A stretch of DNA of 64,000 nucleotides from Winogradskyella flava (GCF_014243395.1 NZ_JACLCP010000001.1:372001-436000); one strand, 5' to 3'; counted from the stretch's first letter, positions 43,697 to 52,319 are shown. Notes: generated by a model not told the origin, from the letters alone. Translations and numbers: made by a program.

Positions 43697-44701
43697 ATGA
43701 GTAGTGAAAAAGAGGCAAAATTGAAAGCGTTAAAATTAACGCTAGATAAATTAGACAAAGCTTACGGAAAAGGAACTGTAATGAAAATGAGCGATCAAGC
43801 GATAGAGGATGTAGATGCGATCTCTTCAGGCTCTTTAGGTCTTGATATTGCTTTAGGAGTTGGTGGTTATCCGAGAGGAAGAGTCATAGAAATATATGGT
43901 CCTGAGTCTTCAGGTAAAACAACATTGACATTGCATGCTATTGCTGAAGCGCAAAAAGCCGGTGGTATTGCTGCCTTTATAGATGCGGAACATGCTTTTG
44001 ATCGTTTTTATGCTGAAAAATTGGGTGTTGATTTAGAAAATCTAATAATTTCTCAGCCAGATAATGGAGAGCAAGCTTTAGAGATTGCAGATAATTTAGT
44101 ACGTTCTGGAGCTATAGATATTGTTGTAATAGATTCTGTAGCCGCATTGACACCCAAAAGTGAAATAGAAGGTGAAATGGGAGATTCTAAAATGGGATTA
44201 CATGCTAGATTAATGTCTCAGGCACTTAGAAAATTAACCGCATCTATAAGCAAGACCAACTGTACTATGATTTTTATTAATCAATTACGTGAAAAGATTG
44301 GTGTAATGTTTGGCAACCCAGAAACCACTACTGGTGGAAATGCTTTAAAGTTTTACGCTTCGGTAAGATTGGACATAAGACGTTCTACACAAATAAAAGA
44401 CAGCAATAGTGCTGTTATGGGTAATAAGACAAGAGTAAAAGTTGTAAAAAATAAAGTGGCGCCTCCATTTAGAACTGCCGAATTTGATATTATGTATGGT
44501 GAAGGTATCTCTAAAGTAGGTGAGGTTTTAGATTTGGCCGTAGACCATGATATTGTAAAGAAGAGCGGTTCTTGGTTTAGTTATGAAGATACCAAACTTG
44601 GTCAAGGACGAGATGCCGTGAAATCTTTAATTAAAGATAACCCCGATTTAATGGACGAACTCGAAGAAAAAGTGAGGGCGTTAATCAATGAAAATGAATA
44701 A
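43697..44701 (+). CDS. recA: Recombinase A
   Basis: 334 residues. DNA-dependent ATPase that forms filaments for homologous recombination and repair. Walker [10 protein letters not shown], Walker [11 protein letters not shown]1/L2 loop regions ([35 protein letters not shown]) and the standard [12 protein letters not shown] segment are intact, with no intein. The C-terminal acidic tail is short. Monocistronic by layout: own promoter at 43638 and a terminator right after the stop. Confidence 0.98.
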   Translation: MSSEKEAKLKALKLTLDKLDKAYGKGTVMKMSDQAIEDVDAISSGSLGLDIALGVGGYPRGRVIEIYGPESSGKTTLTLHAIAEAQKAGGIAAFIDAEHAFDRFYAEKLGVDLENLIISQPDNGEQALEIADNLVRSGAIDIVVIDSVAALTPKSEIEGEMGDSKMGLHARLMSQALRKLTASISKTNCTMIFINQLREKIGVMFGNPETTTGGNALKFYASVRLDIRRSTQIKDSNSAVMGNKTRVKVVKNKVAPPFRTAEFDIMYGEGISKVGEVLDLAVDHDIVKKSGSWFSYEDTKLGQGRDAVKSLIKDNPDLMDELEEKVRALINENE

Positions 44702-44710
44702 CTTACCATT

Positions 44711-44740
44711 AAAATCCTGTTAAAATCAGGATTTTTTTAT
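44711..44740 (+). terminator. recA terminator
   Basis: AAAATCCTG / CAGGATTTT stem with a 7-base loop and T-run, starting 10 bases after the stop. Confidence 0.9.
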
Positions 44741-44748
44741 TTTTAGAC

Positions 44749-44780
44749 GCAACCCTTTTATGTTTTTTGCATCTAGCAGG
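44749..44780 (+). promoter_or_regulatory. ECF-type promoter motif before the lipoprotein-sigma-Dma operon
   Basis: GCAACCCTTTT (44749-44759) and GCATCTAGCAGG (44769-44780). The ATCTA begins 22 bases after the GCAAC start, and 33 bases before the ATG at 44804. A closely similar motif stands before the other ECF operon (61443-61413 on the minus strand), which supports a sigma-specific promoter. The assignment is inference from the pair. Confidence 0.55.
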
Positions 44781-44803
44781 TACGAGAATGATTATATAGT
44801 GAT

Positions 44804-45220
44804 ATGAAAAAATTTGTTTATTTATTGAGTTTAGTTTTGGTAACGTTTACTTCTTGTAGTTTAGATGAGGCCTCTAGACCTCCTCAAATTGTATTTGTGC
44901 CTATTGAAAGTGTTGTAGTGCCAGAAGAATTTGTTTTTGGAGAAACACATGAGATTTCTATGACCTACACAAAGCCAAGTTCTTGCTATGTGTTTAATAG
45001 AATCTTTTTTGAGCCGGAGGGACAGGAAAGAACAGTTGCAGTTATAAATTCTGTGTATGACAATGCTGATTGTACCGCAGAACCTGAAGAAACTATTGTT
45101 AGCTTTGACTTCACTGTTTTAAGCGAAGAACCTTACATTTTTAAGTTTTATCAGGGTTTAGACGATACCGGCGCTGACAGTTATCATATTATAGAAATAC
45201 CAGTGGTGACTGAAGACTAA
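44804..45220 (+). CDS. Small lipoprotein, first gene of the ECF operon
   Basis: 138 residues with lipoprotein signal (VYLLSLVLVTFTSCSLDE, lipidated Cys). The mature part is acidic and beta-rich (VFGETHEISMTYTKPSSCYV, EETIVSFDFTVLSEEPYIFK) with two further Cys about 40 residues apart that may pair. No family recognised. It stands 47 bases ahead of the sigma factor gene and right behind the ECF-type promoter motif, so it may be a sensor or a product of the same envelope response. Confidence 0.78.
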   Translation: MKKFVYLLSLVLVTFTSCSLDEASRPPQIVFVPIESVVVPEEFVFGETHEISMTYTKPSSCYVFNRIFFEPEGQERTVAVINSVYDNADCTAEPEETIVSFDFTVLSEEPYIFKFYQGLDDTGADSYHIIEIPVVTED

Positions 45221-45267
45221 AAGTTAAGTATTTCTAAAAACCAAACACTAATTAATCCATCAATAAT

Positions 45268-45813
45268 GTGAGTTTAGAACAACTCATAAAAAACTGTATA
45301 AAACAAGATGCTAAAGCACAAAGCCAATTATACAAGCAATATGCAAGTAAATTATTTTCGCTTTGTCTTAAGTATTCTAAAAACTATGCCGAGGCAGAGG
45401 ACAATCTGCATGACGCGTTTATAACTGTATTTAATAAAATAAGTCAGTATAATAATAAAGGTTCTTTTGAAGGTTGGTTAAAACGAATTGCAATAAATAC
45501 ATCATTGCAATGCTACAGGGATAATGTTGGTGTTTATGATATTATTAACGAAAGTAATATAGAAGATGTTTCTGTAGATATTGATGATGATAATTTGAAT
45601 ATTGATTTTTTACTGAAGATCATTCAAGAATTACCAGACAGGTATCGGCTGATCTTTAATCTGTATGTATTAGATGGCTATTCGCACGTTGAAATAAGCG
45701 AATTAATTAATATTTCAACTGGGACATCAAAATCAAATCTAGCGCGAGCTAGAATGATTTTAAAAGAAAAAATAGAAGATTACAAAGCGAATGCAAATTC
45801 GCGATCTATATAA
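45268..45813 (+). CDS. ECF-type RNA polymerase sigma factor
   Basis: 181 residues starting at GTG (45268); the ATG two bases earlier is out of frame and immediately followed by a stop. Region 2 (QLYKQYASKLFSLCLKYSKN, DNLHDAFITVFNKI) and region 4 (IIQELPDRYRLIFNLYVLDG with the HVEISELINISTGTSKSNLA helix-turn-helix) are clear, while region 3 is absent, which defines the ECF class. The downstream gene starts 1 base after the stop and encodes its probable anti-sigma factor. Confidence 0.93.
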   Translation: MSLEQLIKNCIKQDAKAQSQLYKQYASKLFSLCLKYSKNYAEAEDNLHDAFITVFNKISQYNNKGSFEGWLKRIAINTSLQCYRDNVGVYDIINESNIEDVSVDIDDDNLNIDFLLKIIQELPDRYRLIFNLYVLDGYSHVEISELINISTGTSKSNLARARMILKEKIEDYKANANSRSI

Positions 45814-45814
45814 A

Positions 45815-47377
45815 ATGAGTGATAAGAAAAACATAGATAGGCTTTTTCAAGAAAAGTTCAAAGACTTTGAAGTCGCTCCAAATGATGCCGTTTGGAATCG
45901 CATAAGCGAAAGCCTACCTAACAAAAAGAAGAAACGTAGAGTTGTTGCTTTATGGTGGCAAATTGGTGGCGTTGCAGCGGTAATTGCCCTGCTGTTGACA
46001 GTTGGTAGCTCTATATTCAATTCTGATATCGAAACAATTGAAAATCCTGTTATTGTTGATACGAAAGAGGAAAATGGCACTCAAAATAGCAACGGGACTA
46101 ATTCAGCATCAAATAAAAAGCAAAATGATATAACTGATGATCATCAGTCCAAGTCATCTAAATATGTTGACAGCTCCGAAGATTATAAAGCTCCCGATGA
46201 TACATCAGAAAAAAACAGTGCTCCCGAAAACAAAAATGCTTCCAAGCAATTAACATCGCCACACACGTCACAATTGAATGCTATAGTAAACTCTTCAAAC
46301 CAAATGGAAGAAAAGTCCAATTCAGAAGAGGCTAATAGTTTAAATAAAATTACAGGTAAAAACAAGAATGAAGATAAGGTTGCTAGTAAAACAGGAGATG
46401 AAGAGGACGATATCTTTCTTAAGTCTAAAGTTAAATCAACTATTGAGAAAAGTATAAAAAAGAACGAATCTGCAGTCGTTGATAATGGCACATCTGAAAA
46501 ATCCCAGAATACTTCTAATTCTGAATATAGCTCAGATTTAGATAAAGAAAAAGCAAACGCTTTATTGGAAGAGTCAAATAAAGAATCCATAGAAAAGGCC
46601 ATAGCTGCCCAAGACCATATTGATGAAAAAGAAAAAGAAGATGAGCAGAGCAGGTGGAGCATTGCACCTAATGTTGCACCTGTTTATTTTAATTCTTTGG
46701 GTCAGGGTTCATCATTAGGTAGTCAATTTAACGAAAACTCCAAAAGTGGTGATATTAATATGAGCTATGGTATTACAGGTTCGTATGCAATTACCAAAAA
46801 GTTGAAAATACGCGCAGGTATAAATCGTGTTAATTTGAGTCAAACTACTGCTAATGTGCTTGCTTTCTCAAATAATGAGTTTGCCGCAAGAAGCTCAAGT
46901 AATAGTGGTTCAAGACCCATTAATGAAAATATTAAAAGTAAAGGTTCCAATGTCGTACTCATGAGTGGTAATATGCTTAATGGTAATACAACTCCAGAAC
47001 TATTTAATGCTAAAACAACTGGAAACGTAGACCAGCGTTTTGGATTTATTGAAGTGCCTTTGGAAGCAGAATATCGATTGTTAGACAAAAAGTTTGGTCT
47101 TAACGTCATAGGTGGATTTAGCACATTTTTCCTTAACCAAAATGAAATTTATGCTGATGTTGATGGTGAAGCTACTTTAATCGGTGAGGCCAGTAATATT
47201 AACTCAACGAGTTTTAGTGCCAATTTAGGATTAGGATTAGATTACAAACTCTCAAAACAATGGAATATTAATCTTGAACCACAGTTCAAGTATCAAATAA
47301 ATACATTCAATAATACATCTGGTGATTTTAGACCATTCTTTATTGGTGTATATACAGGATTAAGTTTTAAGTTTTAG
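45815..47377 (+). CDS. Anti-sigma factor fused to outer-membrane beta-barrel (dual membrane-spanning type)
   Basis: 520 residues from ATG 45815 (MSDKKNIDRLFQEKFKDFEV); an upstream ATG at 45791 would overlap the sigma gene. Order: ~42-residue cytoplasmic segment (PNDAVWNRISESLPNKKKKR) as in anti-sigma helices; one membrane helix about 43-66 (VVALWWQIGGVAAVIALLLT); a ~210-residue low-complexity Ser/Asn/Lys/Glu linker (about 70-279); and from about Arg280 an outer-membrane barrel (WSIAPNVAPVYFNSLG ... GVYTGLSFKF, ending in Phe). This matches what is known of Bacteroidota dual membrane-spanning anti-sigma factors (Dma), which connect an outer-membrane state to a cytoplasmic sigma factor. No separate signal peptide is present. 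Confidence 0.82.
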   Translation: MSDKKNIDRLFQEKFKDFEVAPNDAVWNRISESLPNKKKKRRVVALWWQIGGVAAVIALLLTVGSSIFNSDIETIENPVIVDTKEENGTQNSNGTNSASNKKQNDITDDHQSKSSKYVDSSEDYKAPDDTSEKNSAPENKNASKQLTSPHTSQLNAIVNSSNQMEEKSNSEEANSLNKITGKNKNEDKVASKTGDEEDDIFLKSKVKSTIEKSIKKNESAVVDNGTSEKSQNTSNSEYSSDLDKEKANALLEESNKESIEKAIAAQDHIDEKEKEDEQSRWSIAPNVAPVYFNSLGQGSSLGSQFNENSKSGDINMSYGITGSYAITKKLKIRAGINRVNLSQTTANVLAFSNNEFAARSSSNSGSRPINENIKSKGSNVVLMSGNMLNGNTTPELFNAKTTGNVDQRFGFIEVPLEAEYRLLDKKFGLNVIGGFSTFFLNQNEIYADVDGEATLIGEASNINSTSFSANLGLGLDYKLSKQWNINLEPQFKYQINTFNNTSGDFRPFFIGVYTGLSFKF

Positions 47378-47430
47378 GTTAAATTAGGTTATTGCAAACA
47401 GATAAAAGCAATGATGAATGCAATGATGAC

Positions 47431-47459
47431 AAAAGCTACTCATGGTTAGGGTAGCTTTT
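47431..47459. terminator. Hairpin terminator between Dma-like gene and plsC
   Basis: AAAAGCTAC / GTAGCTTTT arms with an 11-base loop. The hairpin includes the last codon of the leftward plsC gene and can serve both convergent transcripts. Confidence 0.75.
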
Positions 47460-48198
47460 CTGTTTTTAAGGATTGGCTCAACTCTTCTAGAATAACAGTT
47501 CTAGCTTTTTCGTTTAACGATTTTGTATCCTCTATTGTCAGATCTTCTGTTTTAAAAAATTTATGGATCTTAGCCCTCATTTTACCTGGCCCTCCACTAA
47601 AAAACGTATAAGAAAATCGCTTTTTATTGTCGTAAAAGGTAATTGGCACTACTGATATTTTATGATTAATCGCCAAACGAAATGCACCATCTTTAAAGTC
47701 ATCTAAAATAACGGTTTCTTCTGGTACACCACCTTCAGGGAAAATACAAATACTCAGGCCTTGTCTAAGTCGTCTTTGAGCTCTTAAAAACACAGCTTGT
47801 CTGCTCTTGGCGCTACTTCTATCAACCAGAATACAAGTACGTTTATAAAAAAAGCCGAATAATGGAATTTTAGCCAATTCTTTCTTCCCAACAAATACGA
47901 ATGGGTTCCTAACAGCGACTAGCATAAGCATGATATCCGTCATCGACGTATGATTGCCCACAAACATATAGCTCTTCTTTATATCTGGTGTTTCTTCTTT
48001 AGTAATCTTGTAGGCAAATCCCATCCCAATTAAGATAAATTTAGCCCAAAAACGTGCTAACTTAAAAAAAAAGGGGTACCACTTTTCTCTAGAAATAGAA
48101 ACTAAAAGCATCGGAAATAACACAATAATTGGTAAAGCCACCAATATGTAAAACCAAATTCGATATAAAAGCCAAAAAGGATACATCAATACAGACAT
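47446..48198 (-). CDS. plsC: 1-acyl-glycerol-3-phosphate acyltransferase
   Basis: 250 residues. Acylates lysophosphatidate to phosphatidate in phospholipid synthesis. The acyltransferase motifs are NHTSMTD (block I, catalytic His and Asp) and FPEGGVPE (block III). Two N-terminal membrane segments (YRIWFYILVALPIIVLFPML and around 40-60) anchor it to the inner membrane. Monocistronic by position; divergent from trpS, convergent with the ECF operon. Confidence 0.92.
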   Translation of the reverse strand: MSVLMYPFWLLYRIWFYILVALPIIVLFPMLLVSISREKWYPFFFKLARFWAKFILIGMGFAYKITKEETPDIKKSYMFVGNHTSMTDIMLMLVAVRNPFVFVGKKELAKIPLFGFFYKRTCILVDRSSAKSRQAVFLRAQRRLRQGLSICIFPEGGVPEETVILDDFKDGAFRLAINHKISVVPITFYDNKKRFSYTFFSGGPGKMRAKIHKFFKTEDLTIEDTKSLNEKARTVILEELSQSLKTEKLP

Positions 48199-48235
48199 GA
48201 CATCAAAACTAAGTAAATAGTTCTACTAAAAAAAT

Positions 48236-48243
48236 TATCTTTG
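48236..48243 (+). promoter_or_regulatory. -7 box for trpS
   Basis: TATCTTTG matches TAnnTTTG. It predicts a leader of about 110-115 bases before trpS that contains both repeat hairpins at 48286 and 48334. Confidence 0.5.
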
Positions 48244-48285
48244 CGCATCGTTTAATGACAAATAGAAATTTCTCGTTTTTTATCT

Positions 48286-48310
48286 GTCACATTGAGCATC
48301 GTCGAAATAC
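48286..48310. repeat. Dispersed GAGC-GTCGAA repeat in trpS leader
   Basis: GTCACATTGAGCATCG followed by TCGAAATAC. Shares the TGAGC-n-GTCGAA core with the elements at 12746, 20464, 22899 and 55723. Confidence 0.55.
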
Positions 48311-48333
48311 ATTTATACGCAAAAGTTTAATTT

Positions 48334-48363
48334 AATGAGATACCTGCTTTCGCAGGTAATGTT
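48334..48363. repeat. GAGATnCCTGC hairpin repeat before trpS start
   Basis: Perfect 7-base arms TACCTGC/GCAGGTA with a TTTC loop, ending 5 bases before the trpS ATG. The same family (AATGAGATnCCTGC, 4-base loop, GCAGG) occurs at 55787-55815, in both cases downstream of a GTCGAA element. It may hide the ribosome entry region of trpS. Confidence 0.65.
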
Positions 48364-49335
48364 ATGGCAAGAATACTAACAGGCATACAAAGTACAGGAA
48401 CACCACATCTAGGTAACATCTTAGGTGCGATTTTACCGGCAATAGAAAAAGCAAAGAATGACTCTAATGATTCTTATCTGTTCATTGCCGACCTGCATTC
48501 CTTGACGCAAATCAAGGATGCTGAGACCTTACGGCAAAACACCTATTCTACGGCAGCAACGTGGTTGGCATTTGGTTTGGATATAGATAAAACCGTATTT
48601 TATAGACAGAGCGATGTACCTCAAGTTACCGAATTGTCTTGGTATTTAAATTGCTTTTTTCCTTTTAAACGTCTCGAACTGGCTCATAGCTTTAAGGATA
48701 AGGCAGATCGATTAGATGATGTTAATGGTGGCCTATTTACCTATCCTATGCTTATGGCTGCAGATATATTATTATATGATGCAGACATTATTCCTGTAGG
48801 CAAAGATCAAGAGCAGCATATTGAAATGACGCGTGATGTTGCATCTCGTTTCCATGCCAAAATGGGTGGAGAAACTTTTGTGTTGCCAAAAGCGGATATC
48901 CAAAAAGATACCATGTTAATTCCGGGTACCGATGGTGCTAAGATGAGTAAAAGTAAAGGCAACATTATTGACCTTTTCTTACCTGAAAAAAAATTACGTA
49001 AGCAAATTATGTCCATCCAAACCGATAGTACACCTCTTGAAGAACCTAAAGATTGGAAAACATGCAATTGTTTTGCAATATATAAGTTATTGGCCTCAGA
49101 TGGGCAAATAACACAAATGAAAGTCAACTACGAAAATGGTCATTATGGCTATGGGCACGCGAAGCAAGCTTTATACGAACTGATCTTAGAACGCTTCTCT
49201 CAACCTAGGGAACGTTACGATTATTATATGGAAAACCTCCATGAAGTTGACGCTGCTTTGGCTAAAGGTGCTGCAAAAGCTAAAGTTGTTGCTGATGATG
49301 TATTGAAGCGGGTAAGGTCTAAGATTGGATACTAA
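48364..49335 (+). CDS. trpS: Tryptophan--tRNA ligase
   Basis: 323 residues. Charges tRNA-Trp. Class I signatures: the HIGH-like TPHLGNILGA and KMSKSKGN. The N-terminus MARILTGIQSTGTPHLGNIL is standard and the length is normal. The stop overlaps the end of the convergent dprA gene by four bases. The leader between the promoter box and the ATG holds two repeat hairpins; a T-box or trp-type attenuator with Trp codons is not seen. Confidence 0.97.
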   Translation: MARILTGIQSTGTPHLGNILGAILPAIEKAKNDSNDSYLFIADLHSLTQIKDAETLRQNTYSTAATWLAFGLDIDKTVFYRQSDVPQVTELSWYLNCFFPFKRLELAHSFKDKADRLDDVNGGLFTYPMLMAADILLYDADIIPVGKDQEQHIEMTRDVASRFHAKMGGETFVLPKADIQKDTMLIPGTDGAKMSKSKGNIIDLFLPEKKLRKQIMSIQTDSTPLEEPKDWKTCNCFAIYKLLASDGQITQMKVNYENGHYGYGHAKQALYELILERFSQPRERYDYYMENLHEVDAALAKGAAKAKVVADDVLKRVRSKIGY

Positions 49336-50435
49336 ATAATTTCGAACAACTTACCAGGCAAAGGTCTAACCACACCTTTTAACTCCATATTAAGCAATAA
49401 TCCAGCTAGTTTATATGTTGGGATATTACATCGTAAAGCAATAACATCAAGTAGCTCTTTATCATTGTCCTTTAAAAAGTTATAGATAATTTTCTCATCG
49501 GGTTCTAGCTCAACGAATAGTTGTTTTTGAACCACTGGTTTGGACTCATCTTCTAATTGCCAGTTCAGTAAATACGGTACATCCATAGGTTGCGATAACA
49601 AATGTGCTTTTTGAAATTTAATTAAGTTGTTACAGCCAACACTCTGGCTATCAGTCGTTCTTCCAGGAACAGCAAAGACCTCTCTATTGTAAGAGTTTGC
49701 AATATCGGCAGTAACTAAACTTCCGCCTTTTTCTGCAGATTCTATAACAATGGTCGCTTCACTAAGACCAGCGATGATTCGGTTTCGCTTTAAAAAATTA
49801 TTTCGATCAAACACATCCGTACTCCAAAAATCTGTAAAGAATCCACCATGTTTTTCAACATCTGCGACATACTTTTTATGAACCTTTGGATAAATCTGAT
49901 TAAGCCCGTGTGCCAAACACCCTATGGTTTGTAAGTTGCATTTTATTGCTGCTTTTTGAGCTGTAATGTCCGTTCCGTATGCAAAACCAGAAACAATTAC
50001 AGGATTATAAGGTGATAAGGATTCTACCAGTTTTTCACAAAAAGCAATGCCATTTGTAGTAATTTTTCGTGCACCAACGATACTAATTATGGGTTGCTGC
50101 TTTAAATTGATGTTCCCAGATTGAAATATTATTATTGGGCCATCAATGCAGTGTTTCAACTTTTCAGGATACATCACATCAGTAAAATAGTGAGCCTCAA
50201 TATTGTTGTCTTTAATAAATCTCAACTCACTTTCCGCTTCTTCAAGATGAATTTTATCAAAAAGTCCCTCAATAGTTATACTACCGATGCCATCAATTTT
50301 TAAGAGGTTAGATTTTTTCTCTTTTAAAACCGCTTCCGCAGATCCACAATGATTAATCAACTTCTTGGCTGTTGTCGATCCTATTTTAGGCACATGTTGT
50401 AGGGCTAAGGCAAAAATTAGCTGTTGATCTGTCAT
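49332..50435 (-). CDS. dprA: DNA-processing protein DprA
   Basis: 367 residues. Binds incoming single-stranded DNA and loads RecA during natural transformation. Order: N-terminal helix-hairpin-helix/SAM-like region (QHVPKIGSTTAKKLINHCG, LLKIDGIGSITIEGLF), Rossmann fold core (PIISIVGARKITTNGI, VSGFAYGTDITAQKAAI, TIGCLAHGLNQIYPKVHK, GGSLVTADIANSYNREVFAVPG) and a C-terminal winged-helix domain (about 300-367). Intact and of normal length. Overlaps trpS tail to tail. Confidence 0.95.
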   Translation of the reverse strand: MTDQQLIFALALQHVPKIGSTTAKKLINHCGSAEAVLKEKKSNLLKIDGIGSITIEGLFDKIHLEEAESELRFIKDNNIEAHYFTDVMYPEKLKHCIDGPIIIFQSGNINLKQQPIISIVGARKITTNGIAFCEKLVESLSPYNPVIVSGFAYGTDITAQKAAIKCNLQTIGCLAHGLNQIYPKVHKKYVADVEKHGGFFTDFWSTDVFDRNNFLKRNRIIAGLSEATIVIESAEKGGSLVTADIANSYNREVFAVPGRTTDSQSVGCNNLIKFQKAHLLSQPMDVPYLLNWQLEDESKPVVQKQLFVELEPDEKIIYNFLKDNDKELLDVIALRCNIPTYKLAGLLLNMELKGVVRPLPGKLFEII

Positions 50436-50527
50436 TTTAATACATTGATTTCAAACATACAAGAAACTAAATTTTTCTGATGTTAATAACTAAACCGACA
50501 CAAACTTTTATCACTTTCAAAAATTTT

Positions 50528-50535
50528 TAACTTTG
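50528..50535 (+). promoter_or_regulatory. -7 box of the HU-CCDC81/SPOR gene, very close to the start codon
   Basis: TAACTTTG matches TAnnTTTG and ends 7 bases before the ATG at 50543. Transcription would start within a few bases of the ATG, predicting a leaderless or nearly leaderless message. Confidence 0.5.
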
Positions 50536-50542
50536 CTATTGT

Positions 50543-51481
50543 ATGCAATTAGAGACTTATATAGGTGATTTATTATACCGTTACGATTGCGTGACTGTAC
50601 CTGGCTTTGGCGCATTTTTGAGTAATCGCGTTTCGGCAAAGGTTCACGAATCTACTCATACCTTTTATCCTCCAAAAAAGGTGCTATCATTTAATGAGCA
50701 ATTGCAAAATAATGATGGGCTTTTAGCTAATTATATCGCTGAGGTTGAAAAAATTCCCTATTCAACAGCTAACAATAAGATTTCAAAACAGGTTAAAGCG
50801 ATAAAATCTTATTTAATTGAGGGCGAAACCATTCAGTTTGAAAATATTGGCGAGTTTACCTTAAATTCTGAAAGCAATATCGTTTTTCAACCTTCAAATC
50901 ATATCAACTATTTAACGGATTCGTTCGGTCTATCACACTTTAGATCTAATAATATAAAGCGAGAGGTTTACAAAGAAGAGGCGGAAGCCATAGAGAAAGT
51001 TGCTCCTATTGTATTAACACCAGAAAAACGCTCTAATTATAATTGGCTCAAATATGCTGCAGCTGCAATACTTATTTTAGGCTTGGGAGGTTTTGGTGCT
51101 GCTAAGTATTATAATAACACTATAGAAAAACACAACCAGTTAGCGCAAGAAGAAGCCAATACACAATTAGATGCTCAAGTACAAGAAGCTACATTTGTAA
51201 TTAGTAACCCTTTGCCTGCCGCTACACTTTCCTTAGAAAAACAGACTGGCAATTATCATATTGTTGCCGGTGCCTTTAGAGTTGAAGCCAATTCTAACAA
51301 GAAAGTAAAACAACTTAGGGACAAAGGTTATAAAGCAAGAAAAATTGGCAAAAACCGCTATGGATTGCACGAAGTTGTATATTCTAGCTTTAAAACTAGA
51401 GCGGAAGCACAACGTGCACTCTACAGAATTCGCCGTGAGCATAACAGAGATGCTTGGTTGTTAATTAAGAAATTAGATTAA
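50543..51481 (+). CDS. HU-CCDC81 and SPOR domain membrane protein
   Basis: 312 residues. Residues about 1-60 and 62-125 match the two bacterial HU-CCDC81 domains (IGDLLYRYDCVTVPGFGAFL; AEVEKIPYSTANNKISKQVK ... QFENIGEFTL), relatives of HU-type DNA-binding folds. A membrane helix lies at about 170-190 (KYAAAAILILGLGGFGAAKY). The C-terminal 80 residues form a SPOR domain (GNYHIVAGAFRVEANSNKKV), which binds denuded peptidoglycan at division sites. A cytoplasmic N-terminus and periplasmic C-terminus are expected. Function in linking chromosome or filament to septal wall is inference. It is divergent from dprA and precedes a thioesterase gene. Confidence 0.88.
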   Translation: MQLETYIGDLLYRYDCVTVPGFGAFLSNRVSAKVHESTHTFYPPKKVLSFNEQLQNNDGLLANYIAEVEKIPYSTANNKISKQVKAIKSYLIEGETIQFENIGEFTLNSESNIVFQPSNHINYLTDSFGLSHFRSNNIKREVYKEEAEAIEKVAPIVLTPEKRSNYNWLKYAAAAILILGLGGFGAAKYYNNTIEKHNQLAQEEANTQLDAQVQEATFVISNPLPAATLSLEKQTGNYHIVAGAFRVEANSNKKVKQLRDKGYKARKIGKNRYGLHEVVYSSFKTRAEAQRALYRIRREHNRDAWLLIKKLD

Positions 51482-51513
51482 CCTTTTCTTGTCCTTTTTT
51501 ATTTAAATCACTC

Positions 51514-51521
51514 TATCTTTG
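51514..51521 (+). promoter_or_regulatory. -7 box for the acyl-CoA thioesterase gene
   Basis: TATCTTTG, a TAnnTTTG match, 19 bases before the ATG at 51540. A TTG lies at 51489-51491, 22 bases upstream, slightly long. Confidence 0.5.
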
Positions 51522-51539
51522 CACAAATTTTAAAGATTT

Positions 51540-52049
51540 ATGCAACCAAGAACCGCATTTCAGTCTAAAACAGTTGTTACTGATTTAGTTTTACCTAGTG
51601 AAACCAATCCTATAAATAATCTCTTTGGAGGTGAACTATTAGCACGTATGGATCGCGCAGCAAGTATTGCCGCAAGACGACATTCGCGTCGTATTGTGGT
51701 GACGGCTTCTGTAAATCATGTGGCCTTTAACAGGTCTGTACCTTTAGGCAGTGTTGTAACCATTGAGGCGAAAGTCTCTCGTGCATTTACCTCTTCCATG
51801 GAAGTTTATATGGACGTTTGGATTGAGGATCGCGAATCTGGCGAGTGTATCAAGGCCAATGAAGCTATTTATACCTTTGTTGCAGTTGATGAAACAGGAC
51901 GACCTGTAAAAGTTCCTGAGCTTATCCCTGAAACCGAATTAGAAAAAGAACGCTTTGATGCAGCATTACGTCGTAAGCAATTAAGTTTGGTACTGGCTGG
52001 TAAAATGAAACCTTCTGATGCCACAGAACTAAAAGCGCTTTTTGATTAG
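51540..52049 (+). CDS. Acyl-CoA thioesterase (hotdog fold, YciA/BFIT-like)
   Basis: 169 residues. Hydrolyses acyl-CoA. The motif NPINNLFGGELLARMDRAAS contains the Asn-x-x-x-x-hydrophobic-Gly-Gly active-site loop with the catalytic Asp of the YciA-type family, followed by VVTASVNHVAFNRSVPLGSV and the VTIEAKVSRAF strand. Chain-length preference is not visible. Its own promoter box lies 19 bases upstream. Confidence 0.92.
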   Translation: MQPRTAFQSKTVVTDLVLPSETNPINNLFGGELLARMDRAASIAARRHSRRIVVTASVNHVAFNRSVPLGSVVTIEAKVSRAFTSSMEVYMDVWIEDRESGECIKANEAIYTFVAVDETGRPVKVPELIPETELEKERFDAALRRKQLSLVLAGKMKPSDATELKALFD

Positions 52050-52100
52050 AATTAAACCTTTTTAAATCATTTTGGTCTTATCATTGAACCAAATTTATTA

Positions 52101-52319
52101 ATGATGAGATATTTAGTTTACTCCTTAATTTTTGTTTTTGCATTAAGCTTTAGTTCTTGTGCTAGACGTGTTGTGGTTACTCAGCCAACTTCCGTAACTG
52201 TTGTTAAGAAATTACCTAGGCAATATAAAGTAGTTAGGGTAAAAGGGAAGCGCTATTACTTTTTTAATGGAAAGCATTATAGAAAGACGAGAAATGGTTA
52301 TGTTGTAGTAAGAGTATAA
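52101..52319 (+). CDS. Small basic lipoprotein
   Basis: 72 residues (start at 52101 or the adjacent ATG 52104). Lipoprotein signal (LVYSLIFVFALSFSSCARR, lipidated Cys). The mature ~50 residues are basic and beta-rich with Val/Tyr repeats (KVVRVKGKRYYFFNGKHYRK, RNGYVVVRV), which resemble short periplasmic proteins whose function is unknown. It is convergent with the envC-like gene, whose stop is directly adjacent. Confidence 0.72.
   Translation: MMRYLVYSLIFVFALSFSSCARRVVVTQPTSVTVVKKLPRQYKVVRVKGKRYYFFNGKHYRKTRNGYVVVRV

Noticed and set aside
45791..45814. Upstream ATG for the Dma-like protein
   Set aside because: Overlaps the sigma gene; MSDKKN at 45815 directly follows the sigma stop and suits coupled translation.
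46183..46662. 159-codon ORF on the minus strand inside the Dma-like gene
   Set aside because: Ser/Phe/Leu-rich shadow of the low-complexity linker on the other strand; no start context or domain.
48244..48363. T-box or trp attenuator in front of trpS
   Set aside because: No T-box consensus, no leader peptide with Trp codons; the hairpins belong to dispersed repeat families.
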